Source: Symbiodinium natans (taxonomy: Eukaryota; Sar; Dinophyceae; Suessiales; Symbiodiniaceae). From it: a stretch of DNA of 64,000 nt. A model generated the notes under the pieces. It made no database searches and was not told the DNA's origin. It saw nothing but the letters and a program-made list of their open reading frames with translations. The translations under genes and the position numbers were made by a program. Below, in pieces: positions 1-12,700 of this stretch. The stretch's first letter is position 1. Every line of letters begins with the position of its first letter. The DNA lies in contig CAJNDS010001158.1 of the NCBI GenBank assembly GCA_905221605.1, positions 189,001-253,000 of the forward strand. Reading direction: 5' to 3'.

Positions 1-668
1 GTGCGTGCTCGCTGTCAAGATGGGTCGTGCGCTTGACGAGAACTCGATGACGAGATGTCCACTTCGGTACATATTGGTCTATAGCACATCGCCAATGATT
101 CCTGCTGAGGCATCACCTTGAAGAGAAGTGCATGTCCTTCCTGTGTTTTCGAGCCTGTGCTTTGAAGAGCTACTGGGAGTGGGAAAGTAATGAGTACAAG
201 TTGGACCTACTCAGTTCCTCCGAAAATCCAGGCTCCTCAAAACCTCTTAGGTGATCCCACCGATCAGGGGCCTGGACGCTGTGGAATATTTTACCTACGC
301 TCCCTGGCAAGGACGCAAGGCTTCAGCTGTCAGGAGATCTAGCCCAACGTTTCAGCATGTCGACTGTGGGTCTTGTAGAGTCTCAGAAATGAAGCCAGCA
401 GCATGTAGTCATTGAAAGTGATGAATTGCGTGGTTTTTGGTGCGGGAAGGAACTGAGGGTGTCATTTTTGGGCCTTGAGCCGAGAAATCACACGCAGGTG
501 GGCATTCGATACTCAAAGCTGTTGCTCCCTAAGCCCAAGGGACTCAAAAAAAAGAAACTTTTTTGGGGACCTTTGGGGTTATTTAGGGCTTATTTGGGGG
601 GCTACTCAGGTATATAGGGATTCACATGAGGTGAATAGTCCTTCCTTATACCCCTTAGTACGCCCAAG
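1..668. other. Intergenic or intronic DNA without a recognised exon
   Basis: Expected to be intron of the disulfide oxidoreductase. No exon of its FAD domain could be identified. 545-680 is a G/T-rich element (GGGGACCTTTGGGGTTATTT...), related in style to 57960-58100. Bases 2-55 form an open frame (CVLAVKMGRALDENSMTR) with no assignable family. Confidence 0.4.
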
Positions 669-723
669 GAGACAATCTTTGACATGCCAAAGCTTCCGTC
701 GAGCCTGGCTGTGATTGGCGGAG
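669..723 (+). CDS. Disulfide oxidoreductase exon a1
   Basis: Reads ETIFDMPKLPSSLAVIGG plus one base. This is the strand leading into the NAD-binding glycine motif (compare NETIFDLP..LVLGGGP in relatives). Acceptor CCCAAG|G, donor GC. Earlier exons were not found in 1-668. Confidence 0.85.
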
Positions 724-3700
724 GCTGGGCTAGGGTTTAGGGTTTAGGGTTTAGGGTTTAGGGTTTAGGGTTTAGGGTTTAGGGTTTAGGGTTTATTTGG
801 CTCAAGGTTTGGCTACGAGACCCTAGCGGGTGTGCACGTGTTCCTTAATTAGGCGCTCGCATGTCTGATCGCATGGCTCCAGAGAAGAAGAAAATTATGG
901 CATGCATCGCCTACAGCATCCGCCTGACTAAGCGTGCCAACTACAGCGAAACGGTGGAGCAGCTCTGGAGCGCGATGTATTCATTGAAGATTCGGGAGCC
1001 AAGCTCTTCAGCATCCACGCACAGGCCAGCAGACCTTATGGTTGGCTCACGCGATGTACGAGGAGGACAGATCATTTCACTCGCGCAGAGCCTCGGGATT
1101 GAAGTGCATGATGGCACGCCCAGCTCAGGATGTGATGTTAGCACCCAAACTTCCTCCATATTGTACACTGAAGACGAATGCAAAAGCATTGCCGAGAGGG
1201 TGACAGAGGAGACGCAGGCTGCCCTTCGGATGGTGGAGGAGCAACTCGATCATCTCCAGCGAAGTCTATCAGGTTTACAGCGATCTTCCACGGAGTCCAC
1301 GTCTGCTCTCGAGGCTGTCACTTCCGCAGCATTGCTAGCTCATCTCACTGAGCCGTGGTTAGCTTTACGGTCGTCGACAGGCAGCATGCAAAGTTCGGAT
1401 GATTCGCTGAGAACTCCAGCAAAACCACCTGATTGCGCATTGACTTACCTCAAGGATGAACGCTTAGCTGAGAAACAGGCATTCAGGGAGAAGAGAAGAA
1501 GGGAGCGTAGGGAGACCCCTTCTACCTAAGTCACACCTGTGATTGCATCCCCTGCTTGTATAGAATGGCGGGAAGGCTCTGCTATCAGGTTGCCGGCAGC
1601 TTCCTCAGTCCGTGCTCAAAAGGGTTTAGGGTTTAGGGTTTAGGGTTTAGGGTTTAGGGTTTAGGGTTTAGGGTTTAGGGTTGATCTGGCCGCAAGTCTA
1701 CCTGGGGGACCACGTGAACCCCACAAGGGTTTAGGCTTCATATACGGGTCTACCTTCTGGACCACGTGAACCCTGCAAGGGTTTAGGGTTCATATGCCTG
1801 AATAGGAATTCTAGTTGTACAGGGTACATGACCCCGATTTTAGTCTAGTGGCCAGTCGTACTTCTTGGGGACCAAACGAACTCTAAAAGGGTTTATGGTT
1901 CATATACCTTGATAGGAATTCTAGTAGGTAGTATAGGGTGTAGGACTCCCAATTTTAGGGTTCATTTGGTCCCCAGGGCTGAGTAGCTCTTCATGGGGAA
2001 GGTGGGGCTTGGAGGTTTGGCTTCTTCTGAAAGTGGCCGAAACACAACCGTGAACATCAGGGACCAAGGGGGCGCTGTCAGCAGTTAAGGTTTAGGGTTT
2101 GGGGTTTAGGGTTTAGGGTTTAGGGGTTTAGGGGTTTAGGGTTTAGGGTTTAGGGTTTACTTCTGGCGACAGCGCCATCCATACCTCATCCAGCTTTCGG
2201 TTTAATTTGCCAAGCCCAACACCGTTATAATTCGACCTAAGGGCCCTTCGACGTCAGTGTCAGCACATCCCTTCGGCTGTTTTTGAGTCAAGTGGATACG
2301 GGGGCTCAAAACCCTCTGCCCGAAGTGCGCGGGAGGAGCTAGGGGGATGCCACTGTGGGTTTAGGCACTTTAGTGACTCAGGGGGTGCTGTAGGGGTACG
2401 TGCTGCGCAGGGGGGGGGAAGCCCCAAAGAAACGGAAGAAAAGAAGAACAAAAAACAGAGTTGCACGAATCGCGCGAGGTGAAGTGCGCAACCCTGCGGG
2501 AAGAAAGAGAGGAGAGAGAAGGAATTGAGGCAAACACACAAGCAGTACATAGAAAGGCTTCCTTCTGCTCGGCACAGGCCCGATCGGCTCTGAGTTGGCC
2601 CAGGCCTTTGCGCGCCTGGGATCCAAGGCCCAAGGGTCCTAAACCCTAAACCCTAAACCCTAAACCCTAAACCCTAGACCCTCCTCCAAAGAGGAACCAA
2701 CGAGGGCGGATGCCGCTGCTCTCCTCCTGAAACAGTATCGTGTGTTGTGCCTGTCAATGCGACTGTCAGTCAGCTAGGTGGGTGGCAAAAAAAATGACCC
2801 TGTCCTCCCGCCCTCCCTCCCGCCCGTAATCTCCAGGACTGTCTGGCAAGGTAGGTCCGGGCGTTTGTGTTCACAAGCTTTCGCGTGCGTCCTTGACCAT
2901 CCTTTGTACAGGGTTTAGGGTCGCATCTCAAGCTTTGTGGTGATTTGTTGGGAGCTTCGCTTAGGGTTTCGAGCGTCCAGCCAGGCAGAGCCTATCGGGT
3001 GTTGGTGATCCTGACGGCCCTTCTGTTTGGCCGTAAACCCTATACTCCCTGAATCCTTAAAATTCGTTGGCAAACAAGAAGGCAAAGTAGAGGCTACCAG
3101 AGCGCCCAGCTTCTTCCCTGACGAGAAGGAGCCCTGCTCGTGACTACTGTCACTTGTAGAGAGCTTCGGGGTAAGTGCTCGTGTGGCCTTGAAACATGCA
3201 TGTGCATGCTGCCGCTACTGCCGCTACTATTGCCGCCGCCGCCGCCGTCGTCACTGCTACTGTTGCTGCGTTTGTTTGTGTAGCGTGTAGTGGGTGGCGG
3301 GTAGTGTGTAGTGTGAAGTGTGTAGTGTCTTGTGTGTGGGTGGGTGCGCGCACGCGCTTGTTGGGTGTTTATTGCTTGTTGTTTGCTGTTTCTTGTTTGT
3401 TGGTGTTGTGATGCGGGCATATGCGGGCTTCATGCGGAGACTCGCTCATTCAATTCATCCAGCGATTTGTGGATCGCCTTGGTTTCTGCGGGAATTGAGT
3501 TTTGCGAAAGCTTCGCGATCAAGCTCAGAAACAGGGCAGCACCCAACTTTCTGTGCGCTGTGCAGGTGACATTGGTGGGGAAGATGATGCCCCGGGAAGA
3601 TGATGATGTGCAGGGCCCTCGGAGCAGAGTTGAGGGACTGCAGAAGATGTAAGCTCCAGGCGGAATCAGTTGACACAGCCGGTTAAGGGCTTCGGCTGTC

Positions 3701-6700
3701 TGAGCAAAAGTTGACAAGAAAGGCTACTGAGACCAGCTTCCCCTAAACCCTAAACCCTAAACCAATGGGGTTTGGTGTCCTGGGCTTGCGGTGCAGTGTC
3801 GTGTTTCACGCTGGCGCCCGATATTCGCTCTTCGGAGACGGTGCTGCAGAAACCCTAAACCAATCCCTGCTCGAGGGTGGGCGTCTAGCGATCAGCCCCA
3901 GAGGCTTGGCCTTAAGGACGAAACGAACCCTAAAATTGGGGTCAGAAACCTGATGCTACTATAATTCCTATTAAGGTAGTGGAGCCATAAACCCTTTTAG
4001 GGTTCATTTGGTCCCTAAGGTATGTCTGTGATGGATTTGCCAAAGCCATTGCTGTTTCTACGAGTAGTCGCTTTGCTTTGGCTGGCTGTGCAACCTAGAA
4101 CCTTGGGGACCGTATGAACCCTAAAAAGGTTTATGGTTCATATACCATAAATGACTGTAGTATAGGGTATATGACCCCAATTTTAGGGTTCATTTGGTCC
4201 CCAGAAAAAGAATCTATGGTAAGGTCGTCCTTGTATGTCTTTCTGAAGCCGTGGATGTGTTGTGCAGGCGCCGCGTCATGTCGCAAGTCTTCGAGAAGGA
4301 TGCGCCCTCCTGAACAACCTTTCACCCTAAACTTTGTCATAGTTGGGTACGATTTTACATCTTTAAGGGTACTTAAACCCTATAAGGAATAACAAATCAA
4401 ATGTTTAATATTATCCAAACCATGAACTAGTAAACCCTAATCTCAAAACCCTCTTGACCAACGTTTCAGGGTCGAACAACGATTTGCGGATTAATGGGCT
4501 GTTGCAGGTTCACAGACTAACAACCCTAAAATTGGGATCATATACCCTATACTATACTATAGGTCTTATGAAGGTGTATGAACCATGAACCTTTTTCGCT
4601 CGCATTGGTGGCGGTTTCTGATCTTGGGGGGTGCTGGTCAGGAGCTGAATCTTGACCGGGTGTTCGGGCTAATAAAGCCCCTTAAAATATCTGCAAGCGA
4701 TGCGGAAGAAGCTCCTAAACCCCAAACCCTAAACCCTAAACCTTCTCCGATTCTTCAAAGCACTTAGCCCGAGTGCTCGCACTCTTCCATGCACCACTCT
4801 GGGAATTTTGGAGGACGGCCTGGTGGTAGTCGAAGGTCGGGCCGAATCTGTGGAGCCGTCCGCGACTGGCCCCATGGTGAAGACCGTAACTGATGAGCAG
4901 AAGAGGAGCAGCAAAGGAGTGAGATCGAGTTGAGGTCTAGGACTCAACTACAGAGCTTTGGGGCCTAGAGTAGTACTACGTCTTGGGAAGCGGAGCAAGA
5001 TCGAGTTGATGAACTTCATGGGAACCCCCCCCCCCCCCCCCAAAAGGGTACCCCCCATTGTCGGAAACTCCCCCTAAACCCTAAATCCTAAATCCTAAAC
5101 CCTAAACCCTAAACCCTAAACCCTAAACCCTAAACCCTAAACCCTAAACCCTAAACCCTAAACCCTAAACCCTAAACCCTAAACCCTAAACCCTAAACCC
5201 TAAACCGTTCTGTTTGGCACAGAAGAAATACCTCGTGGGATGACTCCGGCGGCATGGCTCCTGGCAGCTGCCATGTCCATGCCTATGTTTTTTTTAAGGG
5301 TGCTCTCCATTGGTGGGAACCCTCTGGGGACCAGATGAACCCTAAAATTGGGGTCATATACCGTATACTACTACAAAATTCCTATGAAGGTACATGAACC
5401 CCAAAATTGGGGTCATACAACCATAGTATAATTCCCATCAAGGTATATGAACCCTAAACCCGTTTTAGGGTTCATTTGGTCCGCAAGGCTGGTTGTGGTT
5501 GCTAAACTTACTCTTGGTTAGTAGGGAATGAGGGAATGAGGTACCCTTTTCCGGTACATCCGGTACCCTGTTTATATATATATATGTATGTATATATATA
5601 TATATACCCTTTAAGGGACTTTATAGGGCCCTATATTATACTCAGTTTCATCTCGACCTCCGACCACCCGTCTTTTTGTGTGATGGCCTGGGGGGGAATT
5701 GAGGGTAAACTTTGGGACATTCCCCCTGATACTAACAGTCCTTTAAAAGGGATTTGTTTCCCCCCCATGAAGGACTGCATAAGGCGGAACATCCCAGGGC
5801 AAACTGCTTGTTCCCATGATTGCGGAATTGGGAAGGGGCCAAGTATTGAAGGCACGCTGCAGTACCCCAAAATCCAGCCCGGACTCGCAAAGCCAGAGGT
5901 TTGACCCTTCATGCTGGTGGCAGATCCCTGCCCCTGGGTCAACCAAGATTGGGTTCCAAAGGCATCTTCTCTTCCTTGGGGATGGGAGGTTTGGATCATG
6001 ATAGCGAGAATAAGGCCCAAGAGACCAAACTCTTCAACGCTATTTCCTGTGCCGGGGTGTTGTCCTCAGTGAGTTTGAGTTTTTTCCGGCTCTTTTCAAT
6101 CAGCCAGGTTTTGCACACGCGACTGAGAGTTTCTGCAGCACGTGTGGTTATCGATTTGGGATTCCAGGGGTGCTGAGGGTCAGCGCTGTCGTTCCGGGTG
6201 GGATCCGAGCCGGGCCATACGGGTCCGGACCGAGGCTTGCGAGAAAAAGGGTTATGGCTCATGTGCCTTAATCGGAATTATGGTAGTACAGGTTAGATGA
6301 CCCCAAATGTATGTTTCTATGCCTACATTGATAGGAATGATAGTAGTATAGGGTCTATGACAACCCTAAACCCTAAACCCTAAACCCTAAACCCTAAACC
6401 CCCAATTTTGGGGTTCATTTGGTGTCCAGGCATGTCATCAGCTGACGCCCAGGCCATGCGCCGGTCTCCTGGTCGCTGTGGGCCGCAGGCCAAAAGGCCG
6501 CCTGGGTTTAGGGTTTAGGGTTTAGGGTTTAGGGTTTAGGGTTTCAAATCTGACCGGTTGGGATGTTCCCCCGGATACTAACAGTCCTTAATGGGGACTA
6601 TAGTACGCCCCCCCTTTTGATGATGCCGATTAAGAACTGTTCGTACATGTTCGTATAAGGGGAACATCCCAACTGACCGGTGTTGATTTGGAGTTTCACT

Positions 6701-9700
6701 GGCTTGGGGCAGCTGTGGGCAGTTTGAGGGTCATTGCCGGTCACATCTGAGCACGGGTTAGGCAAGTTTCAGGTGAGTTCGGGGCGCGACGTGCCTGTAA
6801 CACCGGCAATGAACTGCTCGCCTTGAGGGAGGTGAACATCTAGATCCCTAAACCCTAAACCCTAAAGCTGACGGCCACTGACAGCTCTACGTCGCGGCGA
6901 TGATGTCAAGGAAAAGAAAGCTGGGGACCAAATGAACCCCAACATTGAGGTCATACATTCGATAGACATGTATATGTATATGTATATAATGTATATATAT
7001 ATGTATATGTAAACAATGTCAAGGAAGTTGCAGACCTCAGGCCAACCCTGGGCACGTCGCTTCTGTGTCAGGTCTGGATGCCATGAGCTTGGAGCGCGCA
7101 GGCCCGTGGGCCAGGGGGCGACCAATTCCCCAGATCTTCCAAAACCCCTTAATTAAGGAATATACCCTAATTTATACTAAGGATCCTTATTAGGAATTAA
7201 GGTATATACCTTAATTAAGGGGTTTTGGAAGATCTGGGTCCATGCGTTGTCGTGAGAAGGGTCCGTGGCTTTCTGGTGGCCAGCCACAAGGGCCAGACTC
7301 TACCATTTGGAATCTGTTTGATCTTTAAGTTATGTGGCCAAAACGCGGTATGGGCCGAACTGGCCATGTGGGCCGAACATCAGCTTCTCCTCAAGTGTCA
7401 GCCTACCTCGCTCGGCAGGAAATTTGAGAAGTGTTTGCCAGTCACGCGTTGCATGCTGCACACAGCTCATCATGTTTCGGCCTGCTGAGCTAAGACTTCA
7501 AACTGGCTTCGGTGTTGGCGGCTGCCAGGTGTTAAATGCACCAAAGATGGCATCTCCGTGGATGCACCTCTGGCCGCACTAAAAATCATAGTGCCGCCAG
7601 CAATACCCTGTCGGATTCAGTCTCCAGATAAGCGCAAGGCCTCACGCAGAACTTCCATCAAATGTGAGATCTTGTAGGCGAAGTTGCGGACGTCAGCAAA
7701 GCACATCTATGCGGCCACTTGCCCGCACTGCTGAGCGAACATCCTGCACCGAACCAGCCGAATGCGCCGAATGCACAAATTTCCGATGGGTAGCATCTAC
7801 CTGGGTCTAGGGCAGGCAGGGGCCTGCAGACACCGGACGGAAGTGATCTCAATGGGCATTTCAGCATGACTCCTAACCCCCAAACGTTCCTGAACGAATA
7901 GCAGGAACTACGAATGGTAATTGCGAATCGCAGGGTTTGGGAAACGATCTCCACAGATGTCAGTTGATGCCAGTCTCTGGCTGTTTAAGTGCTTGTGGAG
8001 GTTGGGGACTGCTTGGGCGGCCTTCAGTTCACCCACCTGGCTGGGTACCAGGACATCGGCATGGCAGTAGCATGGCGGTAGCAACATGGTGATTGGTGAT
8101 CATGATGCTTCTGCTGGCTATTAAACTGAAGCAATTAGAGTTCTGTTGCGATTGGTGCTGGCGCCAGCACAAGTGCTCTTGACTTCTTGGCTGCTTTTGT
8201 GCGTACAACTCGCCCTCAGCAACACCTAGTCATTACGCCATCACGAACTAGCTTCATATGGTTTTTCTTCATCCATCTGTTTACTTATGCCTGCTCCGCA
8301 GCTGAAAATGTGGCGGTCTACTTGCCTTGACCCCCCTTCCGGCACGAAAAGCAGTCCGGTATGCAGTTCTGGAATCGCCAAAGCTTGGCGTGTTTCTGCG
8401 CGTTGTTGACCCTAACTTCTGAGCACTCTGCCACGCATCACCCTTGCACCAATTAAAGAAAATTACGTGCAGCTGCTCGAAACTCGCAGGGTGCTCTGGC
8501 GGCCTTCAACGCTGTGCAGCCGGTGTCTCTAGCTGGACCTGGAAATGCGGCGCCCGTGGCTGCAGACTGCGGTTAGGATAGGCGTGTTAGGGGTACCCCA
8601 TGTGCTCTTGTTTTACATGACAAGAGCCAAGTGTTTTAGCTGGCGACAGCTTGTCTGAGCAGGAGGGTTCGTTGAAGAGAGTCGATGGCGAAACTGCAAG
8701 CTCGAAGATCGAGATTTGTCCGTGTTTGTTTGCCCGACATTTCGCAGATGACTCTGTAGGGTCTGGAGTTTGTACTCGAGGGCTACGATTCTTTTATCGT
8801 TTGTGGCTTAGGGTTTAGGATGCCTGTGATGGAGGGATGAGCGCCGAATCTGAATCTAAGCAGCGATGACGGGTAAGACCTGCAGGCCACGTAAGGAGAA
8901 CATCTCCGGGGACGGGGGCGCAGGCTGTTGATAGAAGGACACCGATGAAGTTGAGGGTGGGATGGGTTGGTAGTCAGTCAGGAGAGAACCTGTGTTGCAT
9001 CAGATTCTCCCCTAAACCCTAAACCCTCGGAATCGCTGAACCCTTGGCCTTTGAGGCAGTTCCGCGCTGCACCTTCACCCATCCGGAGGTGGCGACCGTG
9101 GGGCTGACCATGAAGGAGGCACCTGTTATGGGTTTAGGATTTAGGGTTTGGGGTCTAGGGTTTAGGGTCTAGGGTTTAGGGTTTAATGTTTAGGGTTTAG
9201 GGTTTATAAGGGTTTATAGGGTTTACGGTTTAGGAGGCACCCGTTATTGCAGCGAAATTGCAGTGGGCTGTAGCGACTTGCAGCTTGTTGAGCTGGAACC
9301 TGCGATTTGGGAATCAGGAGAGGAACAATAATGCCTCCTTCTGTGTGCGTGGCAGCACCTCGCGGTTGATCAGCTGGAAGAACGAACATCCGGCCAGCCC
9401 CCAGCAAGCACAGAGCTAAAATGGGGGGGGGGGGGGGGGTCGGAATAATTACTAAGTATATTTGCTTATGGCCGCTTTGTAATTCTACTATAATAATCCC
9501 CAAAAACCCTATTCGAATCATTCAGGCCCCTATATTAGGCCTTTTCCTTTGTAACTATACTATACTAACCTTCTTCTAATCATTCTGTATTAGGCTTTTT
9601 CCTTTGTAACGATACTCTAATAACCCTATCTAATTATTCAGGCCCCTCTATTGGGCCTTTTCCTCTCTTAGATTAGGCCTTGTTTAACTATACGATAGTA

Positions 9701-12700
9701 ACCCTATTCTAATTCTTCAGGCCCCTCTATTAGGCCTTTTCCTCTCTTATGTTAGGCCTTGTTTAACTATACGATAGTAACCCTATTCTAATTCTTCGGC
9801 CCCCTCTATTAGGCCTTTTCCTCTCTTATATTAGGCCTTGTTTAACTATACGATAGTAACCCTGTTCTAATTCTTCAGGCCCCTCTATTAGGCCTTTTCC
9901 TCTCTTATATTAGGCCTTGTTTAACTACACGATAGTAGCCCTATTCTAGGCTGCCCAGTAGTACCCTTATTCCCTTTTTGGGGGGGGGTTAGGTTCCCTT
10001 ATAAACCCCTTTAAGCCAAAAAGGGCACCCTTTTTAAGCCTAGGTTACTGGGCAGCCTAGTATTCTAATTCTTCAGGCCCCTATGCTACAGAAGACCAGG
10101 CGGCAGACGCGTACGGGATGGACAAAGTCTCGGCCAAGTGCTCAGCTCGGCTTCAGATCTTCGTTGCTTCCCCTGACTCTCTTTAGGGTTTAGGGTTTAG
10201 GGTTTAGGGTTTAGGGTTTAGGGTTTAGGGTTTGGGGGGGCCAGCACCACACAGGATGCGAGGTAGGCCCTTGGGACATTTTTGTTAGTTTCCCTTATTG
10301 GCTTTAGGAGGACCATTTTTTTCGGAGTATTTTTCAGGTTATTAGGGGCCATCCTGGGATGGGTTTTGGATGCAACGTGCCAACATCTTTCCGTACTCAA
10401 AATGAGCGTCTTGGATCACTTAGGGTTTTTGAACGCTAAAAACCCTAAGATACCCTAAGTTAGGGTTTTTAAACGTTAAAAACCCTAAATGCAAGCATCT
10501 CCCCGTACTCAACAATGAGCTTCTTGGACCAGACGCGGTAGTAGGTTCTGCAGCTGGGAACTCGCGTCCAGTGAATGATGCGACGCCTTCCTGAAGCAGC
10601 AACCTCTAAAACCGAAGAAGATTTTTTGTGGGAGACTGCTGACACTCTTGACTATGCAGAGGGTAGGCGGAGATTGTAAAAGTGTACCAGTGTCCATGGT
10701 CTCACTTGATGCTTCCCGAAGCTCGTGGAGGGCATGTGTGCGTAGGAACACCTCACGAGAGTTATTTGTGCTAGCCGCTAGCCGCTGGCCCCGTGTCTTC
10801 GGATGTATGGTTCGGGAATGAGGGCTTAAGGTCTTGGGGGCAACAGCCCGATTCCACGCAGAGTGAAGGGTCGTGAAAAGGTAGAACCACTAGGATTGAT
10901 ACTGACTGATGTGACGTGGGATGTAGCCCCTTATACTAACAGTCCTTAATGGGGATTATAATAGGGGGTAGTATCATCCGCATTAAGGACTCTTAGCATA
11001 AGGGGGAACATCCCAAGATGTGACTTCATGCTGCCAGACCGAGGCAAAGATGCGCATGCTGTCTCACGTTGACCGCGCGGTCTGCTGCTCGTCTCCACAT
11101 CCGAGAACTAGTTGTTCTAACTTCCGGAACATGTGGGGTGTGTGTGTGTGTGGAAAACAGGCGAACAACTTGGCAATGATCTTTCCTATTGGGGGTGGGG
11201 GGCATGTGAACTTTCATCGCCCTGCGTAGATGTAAGAATTTGGGCGTCCACCATGAGTTTTGGTGCGCCAGAAAGGATCTGTCGCTGATCCAAGCTTTCA
11301 GTCGACAGACTGTCCACAATGGGGGCATCATCGATTGGGGTGCCCACAAAAATGGGGTCTTCCATTTGGGAGCAGGACTTTTGCGTGGGACCCAAGCAGC
11401 AAAAGCATCAGCGGATGCAACGCAAGAGAAATCCAGTGTATTCCATGACGTAAACCCTAAACCCTAAACCCTAAACCCTGCTTTGGCCTTCTCGAAACTG
11501 GTCCCGGCCGCGGATTTCGTCCATCGGACATCCACATCCCGCGTGGTCATATGGTCGGGGTCAGGTTTTATATGTACAATCTATCAAGATTAATTATGTT
11601 CCAGTATTTTTCTTTATAAGAGTTTTAAATTCCATTCTTGTACTTTATAAGAATATTATGCTACTCTGCTTTTACTACTATTATTGCTATTATTAACAAT
11701 TATTTACTACGTTATTGTATTGTGGCATGATTATGGCTTTGGGCTATAGGCATGTGGAACCGTGCAGATCTAGAGATTCGAAGACCAACCAGTCGGTTCT
11801 CGGGAGAAGTTGTCCAGGCGGGCCTTCGAGCACCACATGGCGCAACAGGTTTACAGGGTTTAGGGCTTGGGGCTTAGGGTTTAGGGTTGAGGGTTTAGGG
11901 TTTAGAGTTTAGGGTTTATGGCTTAGGGTTGAGGGTTCAGGGTTTAGGGTTTAGACGAGTTTAGGGTTTGGAGCGGCCCTTTTCCCCTCCGTGGGGGTTC
12001 GCTTGCCGTGTACTGCAGAGTCGTGCACAGTGCCTAAGCATCAGGGTTCGTCGTTCGCCATATGTAGTGGATTTTGAACTCTCAGATTGATTTCTGTTGG
12101 CGTGATTGGTTTTTTTTGCCCTGTGCGCTCTCGCAAGACTTGCAAGTCTTTAAGCTTTGAGCTGGTCAGGTATCTGCACAAGTGCCCTTGAACCCTCTTC
12201 CGCATGGTTCACCCCTCCCCCCCCCCCCCCCCCCCAAAACCCTAAACCCCAAACCCCAAACCCCAAACCCCAAACCCTAAACCCTAAACCCTAAACCCCA
12301 AACCCTAAACCCTAAACCCTAAACCCCCTCCTTCCCCTGCGAGTAGCATCCTCCGAGGTGAAGGGGAGACGGAAGGCTTCATCAAGATCGTGGTGGACAG
12401 CGGAGGCAAGATTCTTGGTGGCCGGGCTGCACTGGAGCACCTCTCTGCTTGCTGTTGGTTACTAGGGAATGAGGGGAATGAGGTACCCCATAGAATTTAA
12501 GCGCATATATATTTTTTACATACATACATAAATATATATTTTTGTTTTTTTCATTTTTTTTTTTTTGTGGGGGGGTTTTGGGTACTTCATTCCCTCACCA
12601 CTACTAGCCAACCTTGAGTCTGTGGACGGCGCATGAAAAAAATGGAGGGGAAGTTTGTAGATGGTTGCAGGTATGTCGCTCGCTGCTGCGGAATCACTGA

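Noticed and set aside
2693-2757. Open frame EEPTRADAAALLLKQYR as an oxidoreductase exon
   Set aside because: It resembles LPREEP..A, but the real segment (VTLVGKMMPREDDDV) is at 3566, downstream, so it cannot fit the order.
3821-3850. LFGDGAA as a thiolase-like motif
   Set aside because: The same DNA block recurs at 54148 next to an array, so it is part of a repeat rather than an exon.
4585-4767. FLILGGAGQELNLDRVFGL as a dinucleotide-binding motif
   Set aside because: It looks like GGAG but is out of order with the oxidoreductase, and the frame runs into telomeric repeat.
5073-5206. True chromosome end
   Set aside because: The array is only 134 bp, genes lie on both sides, and about 75 similar arrays of both orientations are scattered through the window.
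5536-6020. ORFs of 122 and 129 codons on opposite strands
   Set aside because: They run through an H-family element and mirror each other.
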